This document shows, piece after piece, positions 11,100 through 22,054 of a stretch of DNA of 64,000 nucleotides. A program made the translations under genes and the position numbers. Under the pieces are notes generated by a model. It did not search any database, was not told the DNA's origin, and was given only the letters and a program-made list of their open reading frames with translations. The stretch spans positions 287,640,187 to 287,704,186 of the forward strand of contig JAUMIR010000001.1 in NCBI GenBank assembly GCA_030847615.1. The letters run 5' to 3'. Position 1 is the first letter of the stretch; every line of letters starts with the position of its first letter. The stretch is from Gambelia wislizenii (lineage: Eukaryota; Chordata; Lepidosauria; Squamata; Crotaphytidae).

Positions 11100-11489
11100 A
11101 ACAGTTGCATTGTCTAGCCCACATGTTACTAACTATTTTGCAAGGATATCATGGGGGACTTTGTCAAAGGCCTTACTGAAATCAAGATACATTACATCCA
11201 CAGCATTCCCTTCTTCTACCAACTATGTAACTCTGTTGAGAAATAGATAAGATTAGTCTGGCATGACTTGTTTTTCAAAAACCCACAATGACTTTCAGTG
11301 ATCACAGCATTCCTTTCTAAATGCTTACAGACTGCCTGTTTAATGATCTGCTCTAAAATCTTTCCTAGTATTGATGTTAGGCTGACTTGGCAATCATTAT
11401 TTGGGCCTTCTTCCCCCCCCCCCATTTAAAGATGGGGCAACATTTGCCCTCCTCCAATCTGCTGGGACCTCTCCTGTTCGCCAGGATTA

Positions 11490-11533
11490 TTTCTTCTTCT
11501 TCTTCTTCTTCTTCTTCTTCTTCTTCTTCTTCT
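11490..11533. repeat. (TTC)n microsatellite
   Basis: About 14 uninterrupted TTC units at the truncated 5' edge of the CR1 at 9425-11489. Confidence 0.95.
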
Positions 11534-12470
11534 GTTGCTTATTAAATCATAGTAAGTGATGAGGAGTGGCCTATTACCTTTTTGTAGCAAAGAAAGCCAT
11601 CCATCCAGCAAAAGAAGTGAAGGAAGGGTTAAAACTGGAATAGCAGTGAAATTTCAATCATAAATCAAGGGCTAAATCCAACTGCTAGTCCCAACTACAG
11701 TAGGCCCACTGAATCAATGGGATGAACAAGATTCAGTAACTGAACCAATGGACTTACTCTAACTGAGGGTAGCAATTGGACTGAAGCCATTAACAGTGAA
11801 CACTGTAGTCACATTTTTGTCTTTCTTCTTTCAGTCTGACATAATTAGTCAATTTTGACATGATAGCATATTTCTTGCATTTTGTCCTTCCAATTACTAT
11901 AGGATGATGAACAGATTTAAATTGTTGTTTTTATGAGACTATTTCACTCAGTAAATTTCTTAATTCATTACATTTCATTAGTTCAGTAGTAATGAACCAA
12001 AACAATATCATTTATTTTTATTACTTCTAGGGGCTAAATCACAGTGATTTATTCAGCCAAATGACTGTGTAACCATTCTTATTGCCAATGATATATTTTT
12101 TCTTAAATAAGACACTTCAGTCACATGGGAGGGATCTGGACTTCTAAGCTTAAAATGCCTGCCCGACAGTAGTGTCAACCTTTATTTCAAATGACTCATG
12201 CAGGTGTTTATTTGATAGTTAATGGATTTCTGCTTTAGGGCATAATCCAACCACAGCTGTTAATCACATCTACAGATCAATTCTATGGATAGGAGGGTGG
12301 GGATCCATTGTGGAACTAACTCTGCTTTCAGTATCCTGCTAGTTCTTTGTGGCCAATGTGGGACAGGATGATGCCATGCATGTGTGTGTGTGTGTATGTG
12401 TGTGTGGAGTAGTTTAGATTTAGAACAGAAGAATGTAAGAAGACATGTTGGATCAAGCCAAAGGCCTCTC
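11534..12470. other. anonymous noncoding DNA
   Basis: Unrecognised sequence. A (TG)n tract lies at 12381-12405. Confidence 0.45.
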
Positions 12471-12473
12471 TAA

Positions 12474-12853
12474 GGACTTTATCAAATGCATCAAATATGG
12501 CATCATAATGACACAACATAACCATGAAAGGGTGCGCATATCAGGCAATGTCGCCCTTTTACGGTTATGTCCCTGTGAAAAGCCGTACTTTTACTTTTAA
12601 TTGACGGCTTAAACTATCAATAGATCAGCTGTTATTTTTTATTTTTAATTTCCCGTGTGATGGAGTCTCACAGTATTTCGCAGGATTTCAAAGGAGGAAG
12701 TGAATGGAGCTCCATTCATTTCCTCTTTCATTGCCAGAGCTGCCTTTGCCAGGATTAGAGGTAAGTGCTGGGGGAGCGTTCTTTTCCTGGCATAAACATG
12801 GATTTTTTTATGCCAGCAAAAGAATGCTTTAATGGGCTTGTCTGATAAAGTCC
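12474..12853. mobile_element. family-B MITE (copy B1), TSD TAA
   Basis: Starts GGACTTTATCAAATGCATC and ends GTCTGATAAAGTCC, with TAA on both sides (12471-12473, 12854-12856). Inside are CATCAAATATGGCATCATAA and the subterminal GGCAATGTCGCCCTT about 69 bp in. Near the right end are GATTAGAGGTAAGTGC and TTTATGCCAGCAAAAGAA. It is shorter than other B copies (380 bp against about 540-585), so the middle is deleted. Confidence 0.88.
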
Positions 12854-12856
12854 TAA

Positions 12857-14618
12857 GTCCAACTTTCTGTTTCCACAGCAGCCAATCAGTTGCCTCAGGA
12901 AAGCCCACCAGTAGAACTTGAGTGCAACTGCACTCTCCATCTTGCACCCCCTCAGCAGCTGATATTTATAGGCCCACAGTGCTGCTGATACTGAAACTGA
13001 TGCGTAACCACCCTGAGTAGGGGCCATTGAGGGCCCCTTTCCCAATCCACTTTTAAAGCCATCCAAGTTGGGTTTGTAGCTGCCCCTTTATGGGAAGGAA
13101 TTAACTATGACAGCTCCTGACCTGTCATAATTCTTGGCCCTTTGAGGAGGATAAGTTGGTTATATCTTGCCCTTTCCCCCTTACTGTTGGCAGAACATTG
13201 CTAGTGGTAGACCAAGGCCCACAGAGCTTCTTGTGTGTAGATCAGAAACTTCTGTAGGGGTGTGGGTGCTGCCCTCCCAGTAGATCAGCACTTAATGCAT
13301 GTTCCAAAGGCCTCCCTCAACCAGTCTCTGGCCAGCTGTAGCACTACAGTCTTAAGTCATTTAAATAGGAGGGCTTTATGTCTCTCCTATTTGAAACTGC
13401 AGGACTTCAAAATGGCTGGAATGGGCCTTGGAGGTGTATAGCTATTTGCTTCCACCTTTTAAAAAGGGCACAGTTGGAATAGCACATATTCCTCAAACAT
13501 TCTTTTTTAAATCAATGCTTGTGAAAGGGGGATGAGACAGAGAAGGGGCGAGAAGAAGCTTTCTTCTCTTTGAATCCTCCTCTGGATGAGCACTCCAGCA
13601 TGACAGCCAGCACAGATGTGCTTTTCTTAAAAGTATTGTGGGATATTGGGGGGGGGATATTAAGCTTCCAGAGTATACATACAATTGGCTGCAGACACAC
13701 CATTCTGTATAAACTGTGGGTCAGGGACCCAAACTGGAGAGAGAGAGAAAAAGAGAAAGAGAGAGCGAGGGGCCACAATACTGCATTGGTAGATGAACAT
13801 ATCTCAGTAGCTATATCTCAGTATCTCCTGATGATACCCCCCCAAAAAAATCACCTTGTAAGCACTGCAGCCCTCCCCAACATAACCATTTCCATGTTGT
13901 CAGAGAGCAGAAGAATGAGTAGCAACATGTCCAGCTATTTTTCTGTAGCTCTAGCTGGACACATTGCAACAGGCATCTGCAGAAACGTCCGGGCAGGAGT
14001 CCTTGCGAGCTCCCTACAGATGATGTCCCTGCAGTGCATCCAGCTACCTACCTGCTTACAAGGTAGGTTCCGGTAGGGATTTTGGTTGTTATTGGAACAG
14101 AATTTTGACCATTGCGTTGACCAAGAAAATGAGTTGTAGTGGAGTAAGTCTGATGTACATCATCATAATTCACAAATAGGATGCCAGCCAAACATATATA
14201 AAATATATATTTGAAATATAGGACTTGAAGGGATGGTCTAGAGCAGTGCTACTCAAAGTGGGTCTAAGGAATACATTCATCAGATTCGGAACATATAACA
14301 AGGTGCATTAAGCATCTTTCGTAAGCGAATAAAACCCTAAAACGGCAATCAATGCCACCAAAAGTCTATGTGAATAAGACAGCAAGAATAGCAAAACTAT
14401 AAAGAAAGTCCTGGCTGTGTCAAATGGTGAAATAAATATAATATTTGAAATTACAAATGGCCAACACATTGGTAACGCATGAACGTCTACAGAAGCTAGA
14501 AGTGATTGGGGAGCTGTTTGTATGGATGGGAGCAAAAAAAAAAAAAGAAAGAAAGAAAAGAAAAGAAAAGTGGAAAGAAGCAGAGGAAATGTGGAATAAT
14601 TGGAGAAAGGTTTTGGAC
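12857..14618. other. anonymous noncoding DNA, possible hAT scrap
   Basis: No gene. A (GA)n-rich tract is at 13736-13768. At 14243-14262 the text GCAGTGCTACTCAAAGTGGG resembles a hAT (Charlie-like) terminus, but I cannot find its partner end. A poly-purine (A/GAAA) tract is at 14536-14570. Confidence 0.4.
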
Positions 14619-14621
14619 TAG

Positions 14622-15492
14622 GGACCTTATCAGACCTTCCTCCTTTAACGTTCTTTTGCTGGCATAAATTGTGTTGTTTTTATGCCACAAAAGAATTCCC
14701 CCTACCAGACTTACTTTAACCAGCATGAAAAGGCTTCCCTGGCAGTAACGGAGCACAAATGGAGCTCTGTTTACTTCTGGGGTTGAAATCACTCCTATTC
14801 ATGCAAGAAGATGCTAGCGTGGGAAATTAAAAAATTACAGTTGTCCCTTCACATTCGCAGGGGGTTAGGGCTGCCAGACCCCTGTGAATGTGAAAAAACT
14901 GTGAATAACAATTGCCCTCTCCTGGGCTTTCACCCTCCCTGCAAAGGCAGCGAAGGCTCAGCAGAGGGGCGGTTTAAGAGGTTTGGTCTCACTCCCTCAG
15001 CTTCCCTGGGTCTTCGTTCCCTTTGTGAAGAGAAGCGAAGACCCAGGAGACGGTCGGTGGTTGAGACAAAACCACGAAGAATCAAAACCGTGTCAAAGCC
15101 ACGAATGTGAAGGGACAACTGTAAAAACAAAACCAAGTCCCAAAACGTACATCAAAGCACAGAAACATACTTTTAAAGTCCCACGTACACACTGGGTGGG
15201 TGGGTGTGTCATAAAAAGAGTGTCCCCTACCTGGCTGTCATGACCTCCACCTGGAAGTGTTTGCCCATTGATGCTGCATTCACTTGAGTATAATGACGTG
15301 CGGATTGAAATGCTGGCAATGCTGCCAGCAAATCACTACAGGAGACCAATTGATGGTTTGGCCCATCAATAAAAATAGAACGGCTTTTAAAGAATACATG
15401 ATTGTGAAAGGATGACATCATCTGGTATGTGTGCCCTTTCACGATCATTAGGCGTCCTTATGATGCCATATTTGCCTGGTCTGATAAAGTCC
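14622..15492. mobile_element. family-B MITE (copy B4), split by a mariner MITE, TSD TAG
   Basis: Ends are GGACCTTATCAGACC and TGGTCTGATAAAGTCC; TAG flanks at 14619-14621 and 15493-15495. Orientation is opposite to B1-B3: CTTTTGCTGGCATAAA is near the left end and ATGATGCCATATTTGCC near the right. Removing the 284-bp mariner MITE and one TA leaves about 585 bp, the usual length. A GATGACATCATC subterminal motif lies about 70-80 bp from the right end. Confidence 0.88.
14838..15121. mobile_element. mariner-like MITE (M2) nested in family-B element, TSD TA
   Basis: Termini CAGTTGTCCCTTCACATTCG and CGAATGTGAAGGGACAACTG are nearly perfect inverse copies, flanked by TA on both sides. This is a short relative of M1 (3265-4371) without the long minisatellites. 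It interrupts B4 and so is younger than it. Confidence 0.9.
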
Positions 15493-15495
15493 TAG

Positions 15496-16423
15496 AACTC
15501 CAAGACTCCCTCCCCACCTGATGGCCACTGGTTGGGCTGGCAGAACAAAGGGTCACATTTCCAAACTTGTTAACCTGAAATGTGAGTTTCTGAGGTCTCT
15601 CCTGGTTTAATGTACAGTAAGTGTTCTAGAGTGAGATAATGCTTTGTGGGTATTAAGATACCCTCCTATAACAGCTTAGCCATCCTTCTGGTGACCATAG
15701 GAAAGGACTCTTCTGAAATTTTTGTAATGCTTGCACCTCAACAATTTGAAGCTGGAAGGCCTGGATGAATAACATACCTTTAATGTCTTGTGTTCAAAAA
15801 GTGCAAGGCATGCCCTCAGTTTTTATGGTAAACAGAGAGGTCTCAAGAGGCACTCAGCATCTTGAAGGATTGAGGATACTTCTGTGTGTGCTCTGAGTTC
15901 TTGTTTTTTTAAAAGCTCTTCAGAGGCCTTGAGGGTACATTTGACAACCAGTAAGTAGCACAGCTCATGCCAGATTGAAATGCAAAATTTTTAAAGAATT
16001 GCTGTGTTTTCTGAGAAATAAAAAAGTTTTTTAAAATCCCCAGACAGTAATACCTGAACAAACAAATATTTCCTTTATGTAGTAAATCTGAGGTGAAATG
16101 CAATTCTCCTAAAAAATAAAATAAAATAAAAAAAAAGAATGGCAAAGACACTTTGGAAAGCCATAAAATTTCAGTATAAATGTGTCACTAAAAGAAGATA
16201 TTCAGTGACAATAATGTGTTGCAAAGCAATTCAATTTCAGTATATGTGTGTGTGTGTGTTCTTTTCTAAAAAAAAGATAAAAGGCCACTTAAGAGTAAAT
16301 TCTGAGTCCTGGAATGCAACAGTGATGTACTGTAGTTCTCCCAGTTTCCCAGAGGCCAGTTTCTTCACATTGTAACTCCCGAAAAAACTAACCACTGGGT
16401 CCTCTGACTTGGTTTGAGCTAAT
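15496..16423. other. anonymous noncoding DNA
   Basis: Nothing recognised beyond a (GT)n run at 16242-16259 and A/T-rich tracts near 16110-16135. Confidence 0.45.
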
Positions 16424-17237
16424 GCAGCTCCCTAACCTTCCACAGTTGCCCACCCCTGCTCTAAAATGTGCTTTAAACATAGCTAGAAACTGTTATAAAG
16501 TGCCTTCCTTTACTGTCTAGTCCAGAAGGATCTAAAAGAAGCTCCTCATCTTGAGCAAAATCTGAGGGAGGATCCATCTTAATATAATATTTGTTAAGTC
16601 CTTTCCCTAGCAGCTTTTGGAAGGGAGAAAGACCACTCCACAGACTAGAATCAAACCATCTGTGAGCAGATTAAGTCCATGGGCTGAATGAGAGTTAGGA
16701 ATAATGAGTTACAAGCAAAATAGGAGATTATCCAACGTGGCAAAAACCGCTTCAGAGGATGGCAAGAAGAACAGGAATGGGGGATATTATCAGATGACAT
16801 CACCCTTCAGTCCTGGGAGCATATTATCAGATGACATTGTCCTTCATTCCTGGGTACGGTTGTGAGTAAGGCGTCCCTTTTTAATGGTGGCTTGTCCCCA
16901 TCAACAAAAAAGGGAAACCTCATCTGCAGCATCGCTACACCCCCAGAACAGCAGAAGGACGTGGGCGTCTGATAATGTCGCCCTTCCTGTTGACCTCCCA
17001 TTCTTCTGACGCGATTTGGAATGCAGTTTTTCTGCTGTGTTCCACCACATCTGATAATCTCCATAGTTAAATGTGACCATCTGTTGTTTTTTAGGGGAAC
17101 AAGAATGACGTCGCATCCCAAAAGTAATGTTAAAAAGCAAGAGTGAAGGCAATTTATTGTGACACATAAGCATTTCTAGCTACTTTTAAAGCACATTTCA
17201 GAGCAGGGGTGGGCAACTCTGGAAGGTTAGGGGGCTG
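16424..17237. repeat. inverted duplication of a hAT-like end and flank
   Basis: Bases 16424-16516 and 17137-17237 are inverse, diverged copies. The left arm holds TTGCCCACCCCTGCTCT then ATGTGCTTTAAACATAGC. The right arm holds GCACATTTCAGAGCAGGGG then TGGGCAACTCTGGAAGG. CAGGGGTGGGCAAC is a typical hAT 5' terminus and points outward in both arms. A MITE (16723-17062) lies in the loop. The structure could be a palindromic duplication or two head-to-head insertions. Confidence 0.6.
16723..17062. mobile_element. MITE of the GGAGATTATC group, TSD ATA
   Basis: Left end GGAGATTATCCAACGTGG and right end CCACATCTGATAATCTCC are inverse copies; ATA flanks both (16720-16722, 17063-17065). The subterminal motif GATGACATCACCC starts 70 bp inside the left end. 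TATTATCAGATGACAT is present twice near the left end, a partial internal duplication. Confidence 0.8.
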
Positions 17238-17562
17238 CCCCATAGGAGACCTTGGAGGAGCACACATCCCATAGCACTCATTCACTCACTCACACACAAC
17301 AATCAATTTTAAAATCAATTAATTAATTAATTAAATTTATATCCCACTTTTGTTCCACATGGAACCCAAAATGGTCCACAAATGTCCGTAGGGCCTTCCG
17401 GAGCCATTTTAGGCCCAAGAGAGGTCCCCCCTTTTTTTTTAACAACAGGGAGAGGTCATTTTCTGCTCACTTCCTGAGGACATTGTCGTCTGATATTGGC
17501 GTCCTTTTGTGTTCCTCTGGTGTTATTATGGGCCCTCATTAGCCAAGTCTGATAATCTCCTT
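17238..17562. other. noncoding DNA with L2 3'-end scrap and an orphan MITE end
   Basis: Bases 17318-17395 resemble an L2 3' end in reverse (ATATCCCACTTTTGTTCC). At 17545-17560 AAGTCTGATAATCTCC is a right terminus of the 3-bp-TSD MITE group followed by TTA, but I cannot identify its left partner with confidence. Confidence 0.5.
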
Positions 17563-18920
17563 AGAATCACAGATTTGGAAGAGACCACAAGGACCATCTA
17601 ATCCAACCCCCTGTCATGCAGGAATACATAATCAAGTCACGGCTAACAGATGGCCATCCAGCCTCTGTTTAAAAACCTTCAAAGAAGGAGAATCCATCAC
17701 ACTCTGAAGCAGCACATTCCACTGCCGAACAGCTCTTACTGTCAGGAAATTCTTCCTAATGTTTAGGTGAAATCTCTTTTCTTATAGTTTGAGTCAATTG
17801 CTCCATGTCTTAGGAGATTTTCACATGGACAATGTACCCCGTGGCAGGAACAGAACAGGTCGGGAAAGGTTTTCCCTTTCAGACGACGTCAACCCCGTTC
17901 TGTCCTGCATCTGTCCTGCTCCCATACCTGTTCTGGAATAATGTATTCATGATTTTTCATCGTGAATAGACCACCCGTTCAGTGTCCATCACAGAATAAC
18001 GGGTGTGCGAACAGGAGTCCCGTTCCTGTTCTGAAATGACAGCCATGGAGGGGAGGTCCATTCCAAGCACTTCCTGGCATGATCTGGACATCCAGGTAAG
18101 TAGCACCCTTTATTTTACCCTCCCTGTTTGATTCTGTACTTTAAAGTGTGTTTTTGTGCTTGGTGAACTGATTTGATGTTTTTTGGGGGGTTATTTTTGA
18201 ATTTACCGCCCGGCCGGTATCTCGTGAGAATGGCCGGGATTTCAGCCGGCCGGTCGTAAATGCAGCCTTACAATAGCTGCATTTACGACCAGCCAGTGAG
18301 GAGAGGGGGAGCCCGCTCCTGCTGTGGAATAAAGTTAAGTTGTGAAAGATTTACCTTATTCCATGGCAGGAACAGGAGAGGAGGAGATGGGGCAGTAATG
18401 GGGCATTTTGGCCCCATGGGAAAATCTCCTTAGTCTCTGGAGCAGCAGAAAACAAGCTTGCTCCATCCTCAATATGACATCCCTTCAAATATTTAAACAT
18501 GACTCTCAACCTTGACTCTTCCCCCGGCTAAACATGCCCAGCTCCCTAAGCCACTCCTCATAGGGCAGGGTTTCCAGACCTTCTACCATTTTGGTTGCCC
18601 TCCTCTGTACACATTTCAGTTTATAAATATCCTTCTTGAATTGTGGTGCCCAGAATTGGCCTCAGTATTCCAGATGAGGTCTGACCAAAGCAGATAGAGT
18701 GGCACTATTACTTCCCTCGATCTAGACAGCCAAGAATCACATTTGAATTTTTAGCTGCTGCATCACACTGCTGACTCATGTTCAGCTTGTGGTCCACTAA
18801 GACTCCTAGATTCCTTTTATATGTACTGCCATCAAGCCGGGTGTCACCCATCTTATATCTTTGCAATTCATTTTTACTGCCCAATGTAGTATCCTACATT
18901 GCTCCCTGTTGAAATTCATT
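17563..18920 (-). mobile_element. CR1 LINE 3' portion, split by a MITE
   Basis: Starts AGAATCACAGATTTGGAAG (reverse complement of the CR1 3' terminus) and runs through the 3' UTR and ORF2 C-terminal region to about 18920. A family-A MITE occupies 17813-18429. Reading frames are heavily broken; the piece ending at 18806 keeps NFNREQCRILH and KGI-type CR1 words. It parallels 9425-10840 and 31865-32680. Confidence 0.85.
17813..18429. mobile_element. family-A MITE (copy A2), TSD TTA
   Basis: GGAGATTTTCACATGG at the left and CCCATGGGAAAATCTCC at the right, with TTA at 17810-17812 and 18430-18432. Other CR1 copies read straight through CATGTCTTAGTCTCTGG-like text here, which confirms the boundaries. 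Subterminal AGACGACGTCAACCCC begins 68 bp in. CATCCAGGTAAGTAGCACC gives a donor-like word. Confidence 0.92.
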
Positions 18921-19687
18921 AAGGGCCCTATTGCTAGAAGTGGCCATCCTAGTACTAATGCTGATTCTGTTTTATGATTCTGTTTTGCATCAGTGTTACC
19001 ATGTGACTGTTTCAGCACTCCTGCCTCTTTTCCTGGATTGCTCCAAGTAATATCTAGAAATGACAACAGATGGGGCTTACTATGAACACTTTGTCCCAGA
19101 AATTTTTTTTATTGCCTTTGCTTTGGCATCTAACTGACTTAATTGAAATCCTCACTACAAGAAATAAGCCTTAGTGTTAGATCTCAAAATGCTCCCATTT
19201 GCCTCTTGCTTTCACCTAGTATTGTAAGTTTTTTCTCCAAGATCTCCTAGGTTAGTTTTGACGGAAGCCTGGCAGAAATACACAAAAACTGAAGATACAG
19301 CTTCACGTTCCAAAAATGACTGTGATTTTTTTCCAGGTTCCTGGAGAAGGGCTGTTCTATTATTATTTTAAAAGAAATAACAGCCTTATGATATTTTTTT
19401 TAAAAAAATGCACTAAATGGCCTTCAAAATGATTAAGATTTATTGTTAGAATCTGGGGGTTCTATTTAAAAACTACTTTTGAATGACAAGTTTGCAACAT
19501 TTTTTGCAATTAAAATATTTTGGATCAGGTAGCTTTGAGTCTTAACAGAAATAGAATTCCAGTGGTTCATAGAATAATTTGCTAGTCACTTAACACAAAA
19601 TATTTATTTCATAAAGGGCAGTACAAAATAGTATTGTGTGGACAGCTAGCTAGAGATGAAACAGTGTAAACTTGAATATCTTCTCTC
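18921..19687. other. anonymous noncoding DNA
   Basis: No recognised gene or repeat. Confidence 0.45.
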
Positions 19688-19690
19688 TTT

Positions 19691-20448
19691 GGACTTTATC
19701 AGACTAGCATTTAAAAATGCTGTAATTCCATGACTGAGAAAAGCAGAAACATAGGGGCATGATTACAGTAATTATCGCGCATCTCTGTAATCATGTGATA
19801 CTACCACCACAGAATTATTACACAATCACCACTAGGGGTTTAAAAATGGGATTTCAGCTCGCACTAGAGTAAGCTCGTACTCTTTGCATTGCCTTCTAAT
19901 GACTGAGTATTAATGCTTCATGCTGGCTGGCACATGTGTCTTTAAGAAAATTTTTCTCTTACTTCCATGATCTTGTATGGGTGAGATTTTAGCTATTCTC
20001 GTGAGAAAATGTGGCTTCAGTTAAAAATACCAAAAACAAATACATAATGAAAGAACTTTACAAATAAACACTGAAACCAACATAAAAAGGTACCGAGCAA
20101 AGGCTACAGTTCATTAAAATAGCATCCTATTGGTCCTTTTCACGTTCTTCCCTGGAAGTTTAATTATGTGTTCTCACTGGGAAAGGGGAAAAGGGGAAAA
20201 GAGAACCACCCATTCATGCTGTAATTGCACTCTTACAGTGGGACATGATTTCACATGCTCATCAATACTGTGAAAAGAGTGATATTGAGGGCTATTGATG
20301 GGTTTTGCCCATCTGTGAAAAGTTATGTATAATTAATGGGTGGAGCACACACGGACCATGGGAGGACAATGACGCTGTGCAATAACAGGAACCCTTTCAT
20401 GCTACTATCCTGTCTTAATCATGTGATCTCAGCCTTGTGATAAAGTTC
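19691..20448. mobile_element. family-C MITE (copy C1), TSD TTT
   Basis: Left end GGACTTTATCAGACTAGC, right end TTGTGATAAAGTTC, flanked by TTT (19688-19690, 20449-20451). It shares AAAAATGCTGTAATTCCA and other blocks with the split copy at 37214-40795. GGACAATGACGCTGTGC lies about 80 bp from the right end, the position of the shared subterminal motif. Noncoding. Confidence 0.82.
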
Positions 20449-20451
20449 TTT

Positions 20452-20916
20452 CTGTCTGGAGTCTAGATTGAACTAATAGTTCTGGTTTGAGTCTATCTCA
20501 GTTTTACAGACATTCATTCAAAAGTCTGTTTTGTTCCATTTCATCACTGTTCTATGTGAATGTTGCTTTATATTTTTAAGTGTGCTTGAGTAAAAAATAT
20601 CTACAGAATGTGTGCACATTTTATTGTAAAATGTGCATTTTATATACTTGTTATAGTAAAATGCACTATTTTGTGTACACTTCATTGTGAACTTATATTT
20701 TTATAAACATTTTGTTTGTAAACTGAAAACCATGTTGTGAAATTCTGAAAAGAGCATAAGGTGTAGACCAAATTAAATCCCCAGGTATAGACCAAATTAA
20801 ATCCTCAGATTAAATCCCTAACATGATAAAGCAGAAAATGAGGAAATCTGATCTATGATACAGTGAGGAGAAATGATGAAATGTATTAAATGGTAGGGAT
20901 GCTGTACACTGTAAAT
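20452..20916. other. anonymous AT-rich DNA
   Basis: Contains a short direct repeat (GTATAGACCAAATTAAATCC-like, 20759-20815) and T/A-rich text. No gene. Confidence 0.45.
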
Positions 20917-21360
20917 CTCTGGCTTTTCTTCACAAACAAAGATTCAGGAAGGACTCATCCTGCATTTTCTGCAAGCGTGCTGATGACTACAAAGGCCAAT
21001 TCGAGATAGACAAGTCCGGTTGCAGACAGCACAGCAGAAGGTTTCCTTGGGTGATGTTTCTGGGTTGTGATTCTTTCTGCGTTGTCATTTCTCTTCAAGA
21101 CTTGTTCAGCGTGAGTTCTCAAATAAGGCTGAAGCATTGTGGATAGTGTGTTTCCATACCTCCTGATGAGAGGCCAGGGCAGACCATTGTTGGTGATCAA
21201 TTTGGCTGAGTCTGAGATGTTGTTTCAGGAGTCCTTGTATTGCTTTTTTGGAGCACCCCTCTTACGCTGACCTGTGGCCAGTTCACTGTAGAGTACTGTT
21301 TTTGGGAGGCGATGGTCCTCCATCCTAGAAACATGCCCTGCCCAGCACAGCTGTGTTCTG
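20917..21360 (-). mobile_element. RTE-like LINE 3' end (copy a)
   Basis: On the minus strand this encodes the last part of the same protein as 38759-40094: a tail with EQVLKRNDNAE-type frame and NGLPWPLIRRYG, in broken frames. It begins with the family 3' end (reverse of GAAAAGCCAGAG). The match to other copies stops near 21360 at CTGTGTTCTGAAGC, so it is 5'-truncated. Confidence 0.82.
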
Positions 21361-22054
21361 AAGCAAAAGGGTGGGTTGGTGCCAAGGTGGAAAAATTGAG
21401 TTTGGAAAAAAGCCCATGGCTGAGATCTTACATGCGGCTGTGAAGAATAAATTTCTACATGTTGAATTACACAAGGATTGTGCTACACCACCCTTGTGTG
21501 GATTGGCAATATGGTGCAACCAATTGTACTAACAGATGCACAACTAGATGCATAGCTAGAGTACTGCTGCTACTTTCAACAGAAGCAGATAGATATGCCT
21601 CATTCAAGAAAGTGCATTTGCAGGCATAACAGCACCACGTATGCAGTTCTGCTTCTGTGAACTTGAATTAACTGTAAATGTTGTGGATTGGACAAAAATG
21701 TCCAACCAAATTCCATAGGGAAACTTTTTCACCCAGAAGAGACCATCAGTATTTTGGCCCATATCTATTAGAAAACTTAGAAAATTTAGAAAAGTCTTAT
21801 GTAAGTTGTAGCTTCATAGTCATAATTGTAACACTTAAAAAAGAACACCAGGGAGGAGCAACCATAATTATTTCCTCTAGTAAGATTTCTCTACACACAT
21901 TTTTTGGGGAAAGTGCTGAATGCAATATACTTTTATATCAGCATATCACCATGGACAAGAGTATCCAATACATGATCTGAACCAGGGATAGGAATTCCTT
22001 CCAGACATTGTTGGACTATAACTTCCTTCAGTCCTAGCCAGCCTAACCACAGGT
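21361..22054. other. noncoding DNA with a short-repeat scrap
   Basis: Anonymous, except 21983-22052 where CCTTCCAGACATTGTTGGAC and AGTCCTAGCCAGCC match one arm of the short foldback repeat also seen at 742 and 46953. Confidence 0.45.

Larger units (their letters stand above)
9425..11489 (-). mobile_element. CR1 LINE, 5'-truncated, split by a MITE
   Basis: The left edge AGAATCATAGAGTTGGAAG is the reverse complement of the CR1 3' terminus. Going right the minus strand shows the 3' UTR, the ORF2 C-terminus, and the reverse transcriptase up to a point matching 33310 of the larger CR1. A family-A MITE occupies 10073-10698. The frame has many breaks: pieces at 9806-10171, 10707-11099 and 11216-11425. 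The 5' edge abuts an expanded (TTC)n tract at 11490-11533. Confidence 0.88.

Noticed and set aside
14930..15243. Basic open frames in 14811-15243
   Set aside because: They span the M2 mariner-like MITE and family-B sequence and are not conserved in the other copies.
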